A DNA stretch of 35,470 bases, from positions 1 through 35,470 of the forward strand of contig JACWML010000029.1 of NCBI GenBank assembly GCA_015661395.1, given 5' to 3'. The stretch is from Methanomicrobia archaeon (GTDB lineage Archaea > Halobacteriota > Bog-38 > Methanoflorentales > Methanoflorentaceae). A program made the translations under genes and the position numbers. The notes under the pieces were generated by a model. The model was given only the letters and a program-made list of their open reading frames with translations. It made no database searches and was not told the origin of the DNA. Positions 14,876 through 23,110 of this stretch are shown in pieces. Positions within the stretch are counted from its first letter, which is position 1; each line of letters opens with the position of its first letter.

Positions 14876-16153
14876 ATGGCATCAACTAATGACGAAAAAA
14901 CAGCAAAGCTGAAGCACGGGTCATTGGTGCGCGGCATAAAAAACAGCGTGCTTTTGTTTGGTGGAAATGCAATCTCTGCAGTAATCTCGTTTGTCATCAC
15001 CGTTTATATCGCGCGATTGCTGTCTGTCTCAGACTTTGGCTCCTATATTACGGTGATCTCGTTTGTCACCTTGTTCGGCATCTTCACGGATTTCGGGATT
15101 AACACAGTCATAATCCGCGAAGGAGCAAAAAACCCTGAAGATACGCACAACCTCATTTTTAGCGCGATGGGGCTCAAGTATCTCATGTCCCTCGCATCCA
15201 TGCTTGCTGTGATCTTATTCGCTCTTTTCACGCCTTACTCATTCGAGGTGAAGGCGCTGATCGTGTTAATGTCTATCACGCTCTTGATGGGCGGCATCGG
15301 GAGTATGTTCAGCGCTGTTTTCAACATTTACCAGGACATGAAGTACATCTCGATCATTCAGATCGCTGAACGAACCACTTTTGCCTCTTTCGCTTTCATC
15401 TTTCTGATCGCAGGACTTGGCGTACCCGGCGTCATACTTGCGATCATCATAGCCGCTTTTGTCAGCCTGATGTTGAGTTTCGTACTCAGCCGACGAATTC
15501 ACTACTACAAGCTGAATTTCAGACCCATATTAGATTATACCATACTAATGCCGGCGTTTTGGTTTGGCATTGCAGGGCTGCTTGGGACAGTCTGGCAACG
15601 GGTGGACACCATTATGCTCTCACTGTTGACCAATATGACGCAGGTCGGACTGTACACCCCAGCGGTCAACTACGTGGGGATAGGGGACATGGCTGTCCTC
15701 GCGCTCACTGGCGCATTCTTTCCTATTGTCTCGAGAATGGTGCACGAGAGGAGAATATCCAAAAAGGAACTCTCTAAATATCTCGGCTACTTCGCTGTAG
15801 CAGGACTTGTCATTGTGGCGGTAACGTATGCTTTCGGGGGAGAACTTATGATCTTGGCGTTCGGGCCGAAATACGCCGAGTCTATCGTGTTCATCAACAT
15901 CCTTATCATCGGATTTGCCGTGAATTTGGTAACCATCCCAACCAGCCTCTTGCTGGACGCAACGAACAATCAGAAGGTACACGTGCTGAATGCGACCTAT
16001 TTGACGGGGGTGAACGTTGGGCTGAACTTGATTTTGATACCCGCTCTGGGCGCTTTAGGTGCCGCATATGCGACAACTATATCGCAGAGTCTTGGTGCGG
16101 CCCTTGGCATACCTATTGCACTCTATGTATTGAGGCGATCACATTATCTATGA
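14876..16153 (+). CDS. polysaccharide/lipid-linked oligosaccharide flippase (Wzx/RfbX-like, MOP superfamily)
   Basis: A 425-residue integral membrane protein with about 12 or more hydrophobic helices. It begins with the family hallmark: a charged N-terminus followed by LLFGGNAISAVISFVITVYI and ARLLSVSDFGSYITVISFV. Proteins of this group flip undecaprenyl- or dolichyl-linked sugars across the membrane. The preceding glycosyltransferase on the same strand and the epimerase nearby support a role in surface polysaccharide or S-layer glycan export. The C-terminus ends shortly after a helix, so the protein looks complete. Confidence 0.9.
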   Translation: MASTNDEKTAKLKHGSLVRGIKNSVLLFGGNAISAVISFVITVYIARLLSVSDFGSYITVISFVTLFGIFTDFGINTVIIREGAKNPEDTHNLIFSAMGLKYLMSLASMLAVILFALFTPYSFEVKALIVLMSITLLMGGIGSMFSAVFNIYQDMKYISIIQIAERTTFASFAFIFLIAGLGVPGVILAIIIAAFVSLMLSFVLSRRIHYYKLNFRPILDYTILMPAFWFGIAGLLGTVWQRVDTIMLSLLTNMTQVGLYTPAVNYVGIGDMAVLALTGAFFPIVSRMVHERRISKKELSKYLGYFAVAGLVIVAVTYAFGGELMILAFGPKYAESIVFINILIIGFAVNLVTIPTSLLLDATNNQKVHVLNATYLTGVNVGLNLILIPALGALGAAYATTISQSLGAALGIPIALYVLRRSHYL

Positions 16154-16519
16154 CAAGCGAGTTATAATGATAGCCAGAGCGACCTTTGGCGACTCCCTCA
16201 CAAATTCCGCTCTTTTTTCCAGTTTCAACGCAGACACAGGTAACTAAGAAGAATAACGCGGAAAAATGCAGAGGCAAAGGACAAATCAAAAAGCTCTTTT
16301 ACTCCTTTGACATTGCGCTGGTGACAAGGCATCAGTTTTACTTCGCTTTCTGAAGCAAAATCGAAATGCTATTTCATCTAGAATCAGCTGTTCGCTTCTA
16401 TGTTGTTGGACGAGAGATGTTCAAGCATGTACATTGCTTGAAACAGAAACTGAGCACGTGAGTGAGAATCCATGTTGTGTTGTGTGCACGCGATACAACC
16501 ATTTATTGCGCAGTCGTTA
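16154..16519. other. 366-base stretch without a gene
   Basis: I see no open frame, tRNA or repeat worth calling. It may be part of the decayed area that continues into the broken DedA-family gene. Confidence 0.5.
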
Positions 16520-17163
16520 ATCGATGAGCTGTATAGCTTTCTTGCGCAAGTCTATTCCTTCCTGCTTAGGCGATTGACGCGTACGGATATTACGGCATTT
16601 TCGTGGGAATGAGTATAGAGAGCATCGGCATACCGCTTCCAAGCGTGATCATATTGCCTTATGCATGCTATCTCGCTTACTTAGGTTACCTCAACTTCCT
16701 GGCGGTAGTCCTCGTCGGGACTTCCGCCCGCCTCACCGGTTCGGGTTACGTATTTCATCGCGTTTTTCGGCGGCAATTATCTCTTCGAACGCTACAGTAA
16801 GTACCTCGGAATAACGCACCGAGAGCTGTGCGTTACAAATGAGTGGTTTGACAAGTATGTTAAAAATCTCCGTTTTTGTCAGCCGAATGGTTCCAAGAGT
16901 GCGGGCGTACTCGTCCATATCACCGGGCTCTATCGAATGGACCTCAGGAAGTTTGTCGCATATACTTTCTTAGGCTCACTTCCGTGGAACGCTGTACTGG
17001 CTTTCGCTGGATTCTTTTGGGGGTCAATTGGAACACATTAACATCAACGTACTACAGCATCGCTGCGGCGGTGTTGCTCATCTTGGCACCCGCTATCCTT
17101 GTGTTAGTCCTAAGATTCAGACGAATTAATTGCGCGGCTCTAATGAGAGAAGACGAGCGATGA
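16520..17163 (+). pseudogene. DedA/SNARE-associated-family membrane protein, broken by multiple frameshifts
   Basis: Reading across frames recovers a whole DedA-like protein: AIDAYGYYGIFVGMSIESIG, IPLPSVIILPYACYLAYLGY, then YFIAFFGGNYLFERYSKYLG in a second frame, KISVFVSRMVPRVRAYSSIS in a third, LYRMDLRKFVAYTFLGSLPW back in the second, and NWNTLTSTYYSIAAAVLLIL in the last. Single-base indels are needed near 16565, at the GGG of 16743-16745, the A-run of 16862-16866, around 16928, and the G-run of 17019-17023. The conserved Glu of the family PSE motif is Val here. Intact members are membrane proteins implicated in lipid-carrier recycling. The neighbouring genes are not damaged this way. Confidence 0.8.
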
Positions 17164-17250
17164 GCACCGGAAAAGATAATAGCTCACTCCGCGTAACCAC
17201 TATTTAGAGCATTACGTTACTCAAAGATTCTGTGCGACTTGGACGAACGC

Positions 17251-17260
17251 TTTTTAAAGG
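17251..17260 (+). promoter_or_regulatory. TATA-like element before the dehydratase operon
   Basis: TTTTTAAAGG lies about 34 bases before the TTG start at 17289, with a GAGGGAG ribosome-binding sequence between them. Confidence 0.4.
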
Positions 17261-17288
17261 ATGGCGCTAGCCGGACGAGGGAGTTCAC

Positions 17289-18524
17289 TTGAAAACAATA
17301 TCAGAGAAGATTCTATCAAAGCGCAGCGGGGTTGATGCCGCGAGTGGTGATATCGTCACCGTCCCAGTTGATTTGGTCTTCGCCCATGATGGCACACTGC
17401 CGCTTTCGATCCAAGAACTGGGCGGACACTCAGTGAAGTTTCCGAAAAGCGTGGTGGCTTTTTGCGATCACGCATCACCCTCTCCTTCGGAGAAAGTGTC
17501 CAACGTCCAAGCGCTCATGCGGCAGTTTGCCCACGCGTACAGGTTGGATTTTTATGAAAATGGTGATGGGATTTGCCATCAAATTGTCCTCGAACGGTAC
17601 GCGTCGCCCTATAAGATAATAGTGGGCGGGGACAGTCACACGTGCACCCACGGCGCACTCGGCGCTTTCGCCACTGGGATGGGTTCGACTGATGTGGCTT
17701 CGATCATGGCCTACGGAAAAACGTGGTTTAAAGTGCCAGAAACCGTACACGTAAAGGTTTCCGGAAAGCTGCCAAAAAGCGTTCACTCGAAGGACGTGTT
17801 CTTAGAACTGCTTTCACGAATAACAGCAGATGGAGCCACATATAAGGCTCTTGAATTCTACGGCGACACGGTTGAAGCGATGAGCGTGGAGTCCCGCGCT
17901 ACGTTGTCAAATATGGCGATTGAAGCGGGCGCGAAGGTGGGAATGTGCGCCGCAGATGAAAAGGTTGAAGCGTATCTGGGGCACTACGGGCGCAGCAATG
18001 AGTTTACGCCTTTGTCCGCCGACAAAGATGCCATTTATGTTCAGGAGGTCCGCATTCGCGCCGAGACCATCGTTCCGATGATCGCTAAACCCCACAAAGT
18101 CGATAACGTCGTTCCGGTTACGGAGCTTGAAGGTCAGGAGGTAGACCAAGTATGCATCGGCTCGTGCACAAACGGACGGATTGAAGATCTCCGCGCGGCA
18201 GCACGCATTTTGGACGGACATCGGAGCAAAGCGCGACTCGTGATTTACCCTGCAAGCCGCGATGTCCTTCTCGAAGCCCTTAAAGAGAGGGTCCTAGAAA
18301 CGCTTTTGAAGGCAGGCGCCTCGATAGGTCCTCCTGGATGCGGCTTTTGCATAGGAAGGACAGTCGCCTTGGGAGATGGGGAAGTTGCTCTTTCCACACA
18401 AAACAGAAACTTCAAAGGCAGGATGGGCAACGACACTTCGTTCATTTACCTGTCGAGTCCGTCAACAGCGGCAGCAAGTGCGATCGAAGGGAAGATCACA
18501 GATCCGCGAGGTTTAGAGAGTTGA
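17289..18524 (+). CDS. aconitase-superfamily dehydratase large subunit (LeuC/HacA type)
   Basis: A 411-residue protein beginning with TTG after a GAGGGAG sequence. It shows the family blocks GGDSHTCTHGALGAFATGMG, VCIGSCTNGRIEDL, and GPPGCGFCIG with the remaining cluster cysteines, then STQNRNFKGRMGN. The single Cys (IGSCTNG) plus CxxC bind the [4Fe-4S] cluster that holds the 2-hydroxyacid. With the small subunit 24 bases downstream it isomerises isopropylmalate, homocitrate, citrate or methylmalate; sequence alone does not decide. A dehydrogenase remnant and a convergent condensing enzyme adjoin, so substrate choice is tied to that pathway. Confidence 0.9.
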   Translation: MKTISEKILSKRSGVDAASGDIVTVPVDLVFAHDGTLPLSIQELGGHSVKFPKSVVAFCDHASPSPSEKVSNVQALMRQFAHAYRLDFYENGDGICHQIVLERYASPYKIIVGGDSHTCTHGALGAFATGMGSTDVASIMAYGKTWFKVPETVHVKVSGKLPKSVHSKDVFLELLSRITADGATYKALEFYGDTVEAMSVESRATLSNMAIEAGAKVGMCAADEKVEAYLGHYGRSNEFTPLSADKDAIYVQEVRIRAETIVPMIAKPHKVDNVVPVTELEGQEVDQVCIGSCTNGRIEDLRAAARILDGHRSKARLVIYPASRDVLLEALKERVLETLLKAGASIGPPGCGFCIGRTVALGDGEVALSTQNRNFKGRMGNDTSFIYLSSPSTAAASAIEGKITDPRGLES

Positions 18525-18548
18525 ACGCTGTTCTCGATAGAGGAAAAT

Positions 18549-19061
18549 ATGAAAATCGAAGGGAAAGTTGTCCGAGTATTTCCTAGTGATACTAACACAG
18601 ACGAGATCATTGCTGGCAAATACAAATATGACGAGCTGGACTTGAACAAGCTCGCTCGGCACACCTTTGAATCACTCGATACGCACTTTTATGATGATTG
18701 CACGCGTTTGAAAGCTCCGATTCTGGTTGCTGGGGCAAACTTCGGGTGCGGCTCGTCACGAGAGCAAGCCCCACAGGTTCTCAAAGCGTGCGGTATCTCC
18801 TGCGTCATCGCCGACTCCTTCGCACGTATATTCTACCGAAATGGCTTCAATATCGGCCTTCCATTGGTGGAGTGCGAAAGCATCTCAAACAACGTGACCC
18901 GAGGCGAGATGCTTAACGTGGATTTCGATAGAGGGGTGATTCGATCCGAGAATCGAAATGCTGAGTATCGCTTCAAGCCCATTCCACAGTTCATGCAAGA
19001 ATTGTTAGAGAAAGGCGGACTAATGCAATACTTGGACGCCCGTGGCGGATTCACGGACTAA
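18549..19061 (+). CDS. aconitase-superfamily dehydratase small subunit (LeuD type)
   Basis: A 170-residue swivel-domain subunit with [13 protein letters not shown] near the N-terminus, the anion-binding [20 protein letters not shown], and [20 protein letters not shown]. The substrate-specificity loop after DEIIAGK reads YKYD. In archaeal paralogues YLRT marks homoaconitase and YLVY isopropylmalate isomerase, so this is neither of the standard types. An AGGA ribosome-binding sequence precedes the ATG. It is co-transcribed with the large subunit and the dehydrogenase remnant. Confidence 0.9.
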   Translation: MKIEGKVVRVFPSDTNTDEIIAGKYKYDELDLNKLARHTFESLDTHFYDDCTRLKAPILVAGANFGCGSSREQAPQVLKACGISCVIADSFARIFYRNGFNIGLPLVECESISNNVTRGEMLNVDFDRGVIRSENRNAEYRFKPIPQFMQELLEKGGLMQYLDARGGFTD

Positions 19062-19101
19062 CTGATTCAGCGTTCTTGACAACTGAAGTTCTGGTGAGGA
19101 A

Positions 19102-20038
19102 ATGCGAGAAGTAGCCGTCGTATTGGGAGATGGAGTTGGACCTGAACTGGTCAAAGCAATGATGCGAATCGTTACTGCTACCGGGGCGCCCCTAAATATG
19201 GTCCCTTGTGAAGCGGGAAGCGATTGGTACGAGGCTCACGCGGGAGACTCATTAATTCCCGATGAGACCTGGGACGTGATCAACTCAACTCAAGCGTGTT
19301 TCAAAGGGCCGACAACAACACCTGGGGGGCCTGGTTCCCCACGCAGTGTCGCCGTTACCATTAGACAGGAAAAGGACCTATTTGCAAACGTTCGTCCGAT
19401 ACGGACGTTTCCGAATACCCCCCGCCCTCTTGGGGATGTCGACTTTGTTTGCGTGCGCGAAGCGACTGAAGGCATGTACTCGGGCAGTGAAGTGCAGCTC
19501 TCGAGCGACATGTACGTCGCCCTTCGGAAAATCACGAAATCGGCGAGTCGAAGAATAGCTCACTTCGCTTTTGCAGAAGCGGACAAGCGAAGCTGGACAA
19601 CGGTTGTCGCTATCCACAAAAGCAACATATTGAAGCAGACGGACGGCGCTTTTCTCCAAGCCGTTCGCGAGGCTAAAAGCGAGTACTCGAGCATAGAACT
19701 CTGGGAGTACCACGTGGACAACGTCGCACAACAACTCGTGAAGAATCCGCAGGTATTCAACAAATCGATATTGCTGTCTACTAACCTCTTCATGGCACGG
19801 TTCAGCCCCCAAGTATCAAAACCTTGATAAGGTGAATCCCACGGCTACCGTACTCGCCGGAGCGTGGATGCTCGATTACTTGGGCTTGAAACACGAATCC
19901 GCGATGATATTCAATGCTCTCCAAGAGACCGTTGCCGAAGGCAACACGACGTACGATCTCGGAGGCGCTCTTAGAACAAGCCAAGTGACCGAGTGCATCA
20001 TGGAAAAAGTTGAAGGGGGCCCGGACTCAGCTCCTTGA
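19102..20038 (+). pseudogene. isocitrate/3-isopropylmalate dehydrogenase-family gene with internal deletion and frameshift
   Basis: The first 229 or so codons are a good beta-decarboxylating dehydrogenase: GDGVGPELVKAMMRIV, REATEGMYSGSE, AIHKSNILKQTDG, and YHVDNVAQQLVKNPQVFNKS up to STNLF. The frame then changes and stops at about 19827. Two frames over, from about 19791, HGSAPKYQNLDKVNPTATVL and a normal C-terminal domain continue to a TGA at 20038. Relative to the family about 30-40 codons after STNLF are missing, including the GD-x-x-SD segment whose Asp residues bind the metal. A GGTGAGG sequence precedes the ATG, so it was once translated with the dehydratase genes. The product should be inactive. 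Confidence 0.85.
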
Positions 20039-20056
20039 TGCGACCGACCAAAAGCT

Positions 20057-20248
20057 TCATTCTTTTTCTGAACAGGCCGCGCACGCGCTGCGGCTTTGGT
20101 CTAACACGAGACCCTTCTTGCTGCAGCTCACGCACTCTTGAGAAAGCCCCCCGCTCACGAAGCGCTTTTTAGGAGACATGTGTCGACAGTCGAAGCCTTC
20201 ACGCAGCGTTTCGATCGAGCACTCATCGCACTGTACTTCATTAACCAT
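20057..20248 (-). CDS. small cysteine-rich (zinc-ribbon-like) protein, hypothetical
   Basis: A 63-residue ORF with paired cysteines: CDEC (8-11), a lone Cys-His-type pair (DCRHMSPKKRF), CVSC (38-41) and CAAC (near 56-59). Four knuckles of this kind could bind one or two zinc ions. A TATA-like stretch on the minus strand at about 20272-20283 fits a leaderless start at 20248. It lies downstream of the condensing enzyme on the same strand and converges with the dehydrogenase remnant. No family is recognised. The cysteine spacing argues against a chance frame. Confidence 0.5.
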   Translation of the reverse strand: MVNEVQCDECSIETLREGFDCRHMSPKKRFVSGGLSQECVSCSKKGLVLDQSRSACAACSEKE

Positions 20249-20359
20249 AATGCCTTCGCCGGCCAGGACACAAGAATAAAAATCTAGGCTTTCCGATCCG
20301 AGCAGGACACGCTCACGCCTGCGGTAGCGGCACTCCTTCGTTTTGCTTCCCCCTCGCTT

Positions 20360-21613
20360 TTATTCGTAGCGTGTGTGGGCAATCCAGGGCGGGAACGCTT
20401 CCTCGCTCGTTAGGAAGTATTTAATCGCGTACTCCTTGAGTTCATCATCTGAAACGCTGGAGGTGCGCGCCTCCTCATCGTAAAGTTTATGAATGTCGTT
20501 GCAGATCATCTTAATCCTGCGGTCGTTTTTCCTCAAGTTCACCTCGACGCCCAGAAGCTCGTTCAACACTTCTTGCATCTTGTAGCGCACTACTTCCCTC
20601 CCAGAGGAGTCTCCGATGAGAAGTACGCGCTGTCCGCCCACAACCTCCGGCGGAAACGGCTCGTACGTAAAAGGGTTCTTCAATACGCCGTCAGTATGTA
20701 TGCCGCTTTCGTGGGCGAAAATGTTCTCGCCGACAATGGCCTTGTTTCGCGGGAGTCTAAAAGCGAGCTCGTGTTCCAGATAGCGGGTCAGCTCCGTAAC
20801 TGGTGCGGGATTGTACTTTTCGAATCCCTTCACGCGACAAAAAAGAAAGGTGAGAATCTTTTCAAGCTCGGTATTTCCTGCACGCTCACCTATGCCCATA
20901 AAAGTCAAACTCGACCAGTTCGCTCCGTGCCAGTACCCCGCCAAAGTGTTGGCAACGCCGAGTCCAAAGTCGTCGTGAACATGCATTTCGAGATCCTCCG
21001 CGCCGATCTCTTTGAAGGCGCGCACGATCTTAGGTATGCTGAACGGCAGCGGAGTCTCTTCGAACGGAACGCCGTAGTTCAAAGTATCACAGATTCGAAA
21101 AATCGCGTCAGGGGCAATGCTTAGCAATTCCTTGACAAGAGGGATCACGAAGTTTGGGATATCAGCGCGCGTAATATCCTCGAGATGACATCGTACCTTC
21201 AACCCGTGATCGACGGCGTATTGGAGAGCTTCAGTGTACTTGTCGCGCGCCTGTTCCCGATCTTTCAAGCCAAGTTTGTCAAAAATGTGCGTGTCCGATA
21301 TAGACATCAGAATGCCTACCTCGTTTATGCCATCCATACTAAGGTTCGTATCGATATCGGCGACGTTGGCGCGCGCCCACCCTGTAATTTCAGGATGATC
21401 ATAATTGCAATCGAGCATATCGCAGGCCAAGCTGCGGTCTCTCTCATTGAAAACAAAACACTCGAGCTTTTCTATGCCCATCTCGTGCAAGAACTCAAAT
21501 ATCTTGAGCTTCTGTGTTTTCTTTAATACGATGCCCGGCATTTGGGATCCGTCTCTCAGGGTGCTGTCACTAATCTTGACCTCCAAATTGCCCGGAAGCT
21601 CGATTTTCGGCAT
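20360..21613 (-). CDS. 2-isopropylmalate/homocitrate/Re-citrate synthase-superfamily enzyme
   Basis: The start is set at the ATG at 21613 (MPKIELPGNLEVKISDSTLR), giving 417 residues; the longer frame upstream has no family match. It is a DRE-TIM metallolyase: ISDSTLRDGSQMPG supplies the catalytic Arg and metal-binding Asp, HVHDDFGLGVANT the two metal His residues, then GIGERAGNTELE and HESGIHTDGVLKNP. The DSTLRDGSQMPG form and the overall sequence remind me more of the Re-citrate-synthase-like branch than of ordinary LeuA, but this is from memory. It condenses acetyl-CoA with a 2-oxoacid. It converges on the dehydratase/dehydrogenase genes and is divergent from larA. Confidence 0.82.
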   Translation of the reverse strand: MPKIELPGNLEVKISDSTLRDGSQMPGIVLKKTQKLKIFEFLHEMGIEKLECFVFNERDRSLACDMLDCNYDHPEITGWARANVADIDTNLSMDGINEVGILMSISDTHIFDKLGLKDREQARDKYTEALQYAVDHGLKVRCHLEDITRADIPNFVIPLVKELLSIAPDAIFRICDTLNYGVPFEETPLPFSIPKIVRAFKEIGAEDLEMHVHDDFGLGVANTLAGYWHGANWSSLTFMGIGERAGNTELEKILTFLFCRVKGFEKYNPAPVTELTRYLEHELAFRLPRNKAIVGENIFAHESGIHTDGVLKNPFTYEPFPPEVVGGQRVLLIGDSSGREVVRYKMQEVLNELLGVEVNLRKNDRRIKMICNDIHKLYDEEARTSSVSDDELKEYAIKYFLTSEEAFPPWIAHTRYE

Positions 21614-21756
21614 TTCAGCGTATGATCTGTACAACTTTAGGCTCCTCCACTTCCTCTCAATGCGATATAACGTAACTGCGTTCTTTTTTATGGCAATAAT
21701 TCTATATGAAACTACTTCTGCTTGTTTTGAGCGGCATCTGCGGGGCGTTGCATATT

Positions 21757-21770
21757 GATATACTAAAAAA
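21757..21770 (+). promoter_or_regulatory. TATA region of the LarA-family gene
   Basis: GATATACTAAAAAA is centred about 25 bases before the ATG at 21788, predicting a leaderless transcript. The 174-base gap to the divergent condensing-enzyme gene must also hold that gene's promoter. Confidence 0.5.
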
Positions 21771-21787
21771 TACGTATCAGTCCCTGT

Positions 21788-23056
21788 ATGGGTAAATCTC
21801 GGCTGACTCTCAAGTACGGAGACCGAAAAACCGCCGTAACGGTAAACGAAAGAAACCTCATTCAGGTAATCCAACCAAACGAAATCGAGGCTGGAGATGA
21901 AGAAGGTGAGGTTATCCGAGCGATGCAACATCCCATCGAAACCCCCATGCTCCACGAAATCGTGTCAACGCACAAGGCCTCCAAAAAAGACTTGACAGCC
22001 GTCATCATTGTCAGTGACGTAACGAGGCCAACGCCGACCAAGAAGATGCTTCCTCACGTTTTAGGAGACCTGCACAAAGGCGGGATTCCTGAAGACTCGG
22101 TGACAATTTTGTTTGCCCTCGGAATTCACAGGCCGTTAGCCGAACGAGAGATGAGAACGCTCGTAGGCGATGACGTCTTTGACGATTACCACTGCCTCAA
22201 CCACGACGCGAATAAGTGCGCTTTTGTAGGAACAACGTCGCGAGGCACGCGCGTTCGCGTCAACACAGTAGCGCTCGACGCCGATGTGAGAATTTGTCTG
22301 GGCGCGGTTGAACTCCATTACTTTGCAGGATATAGCGGCGGATACAAGTCGCTGCTCCCTGGCATTTGCGCGCGAGAGACTATCGAAGCAAATCACAAAC
22401 TCATGCTACAGCCAAACGCTGCTGCCGGAAGGCTAGACAGCCCTGTAAGAAAAGATCTAGAGGAGGCTGGCCGGTTGATCGGATGCGACTTCCTTGTAAA
22501 TGTCGTGCTTAACTCAAAAAAGCAGATCGTGAAAGCTGTCGCAGGTGATCCCATTGCAGCGCACCGCGAAGGGGTCAAAGTCGTTGATTCAATGTACATA
22601 ATTCCGATTACCGAACTTGCTGATGTCGTGCTTGTTTCAGCCGGAGGCACGCCCAAGGATATAAACCTCTTTCAAGCACAGAAAGCGCTTGACAATGCGA
22701 AATACGCTATGAAAGAGGATGGCGCGATCGTGCTGGCGGCCGAGTGTCCAGAAGGATTAGGTGAAAAAGTGTTTGAACGATGGATCAACGAAGCTCATAA
22801 CAAACAGGAGCTTATTGACAGGCTCGACTACGCATTCGAAATCGGCGGACATAAGGCCGGAATTCTGGCTAAGCTCACTCAAAAAGCCGATGTTTATCTC
22901 GTGTCTGAGCTTCAAGAAGAAATTGTGGAGCGCGCATTTTTGCTCTGCGCTCGAAATTTGGACGATGCTCTGCGCGCAACTGCGCGGAAGTACGGGCCAA
23001 ACGCCCGGATTACCGTCATGCCGTTTGGGGCGCTCACTCTCCCGCGGCTTCAATAG
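21788..23056 (+). CDS. LarA-family nickel-pincer-nucleotide enzyme (lactate racemase-like)
   Basis: A 422-residue LarA-family (DUF2088) protein. The key residues of lactate racemase are in register: His114 in LGIHRPL, His177 in ELHYFAGYSGG, Lys187 (GGYKSLLPG), which would carry the nickel-pincer nucleotide as a thioamide, and His203 (EANHKLM), the nickel ligand. The spacings 177-187-203 match those of the characterised enzyme. It should racemise or epimerise a 2-hydroxyacid by hydride transfer. Substrate is uncertain, because LarA homologues act on several hydroxyacids. The cofactor genes larB, larC and larE are not in this window. A CobT-family gene follows after 54 bases. Confidence 0.88.
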   Translation: MGKSRLTLKYGDRKTAVTVNERNLIQVIQPNEIEAGDEEGEVIRAMQHPIETPMLHEIVSTHKASKKDLTAVIIVSDVTRPTPTKKMLPHVLGDLHKGGIPEDSVTILFALGIHRPLAEREMRTLVGDDVFDDYHCLNHDANKCAFVGTTSRGTRVRVNTVALDADVRICLGAVELHYFAGYSGGYKSLLPGICARETIEANHKLMLQPNAAAGRLDSPVRKDLEEAGRLIGCDFLVNVVLNSKKQIVKAVAGDPIAAHREGVKVVDSMYIIPITELADVVLVSAGGTPKDINLFQAQKALDNAKYAMKEDGAIVLAAECPEGLGEKVFERWINEAHNKQELIDRLDYAFEIGGHKAGILAKLTQKADVYLVSELQEEIVERAFLLCARNLDDALRATARKYGPNARITVMPFGALTLPRLQ

Positions 23057-23110
23057 AAAAAACGGCCGCGCGGGTGTAACCGAAAAACAGGGCACACAGG
23101 ATTCGCTGTC

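Noticed and set aside
16520-17163. Programmed frameshifting in the DedA-family gene
   Set aside because: Several separate shifts in both directions and a lost conserved Glu fit decay or read error far better than programmed recoding.
19780-19850. Stop-codon read-through or a simple frameshift in the dehydrogenase gene
   Set aside because: A shift alone would not explain the missing family segment with the metal-binding Asp residues; a deletion is needed.
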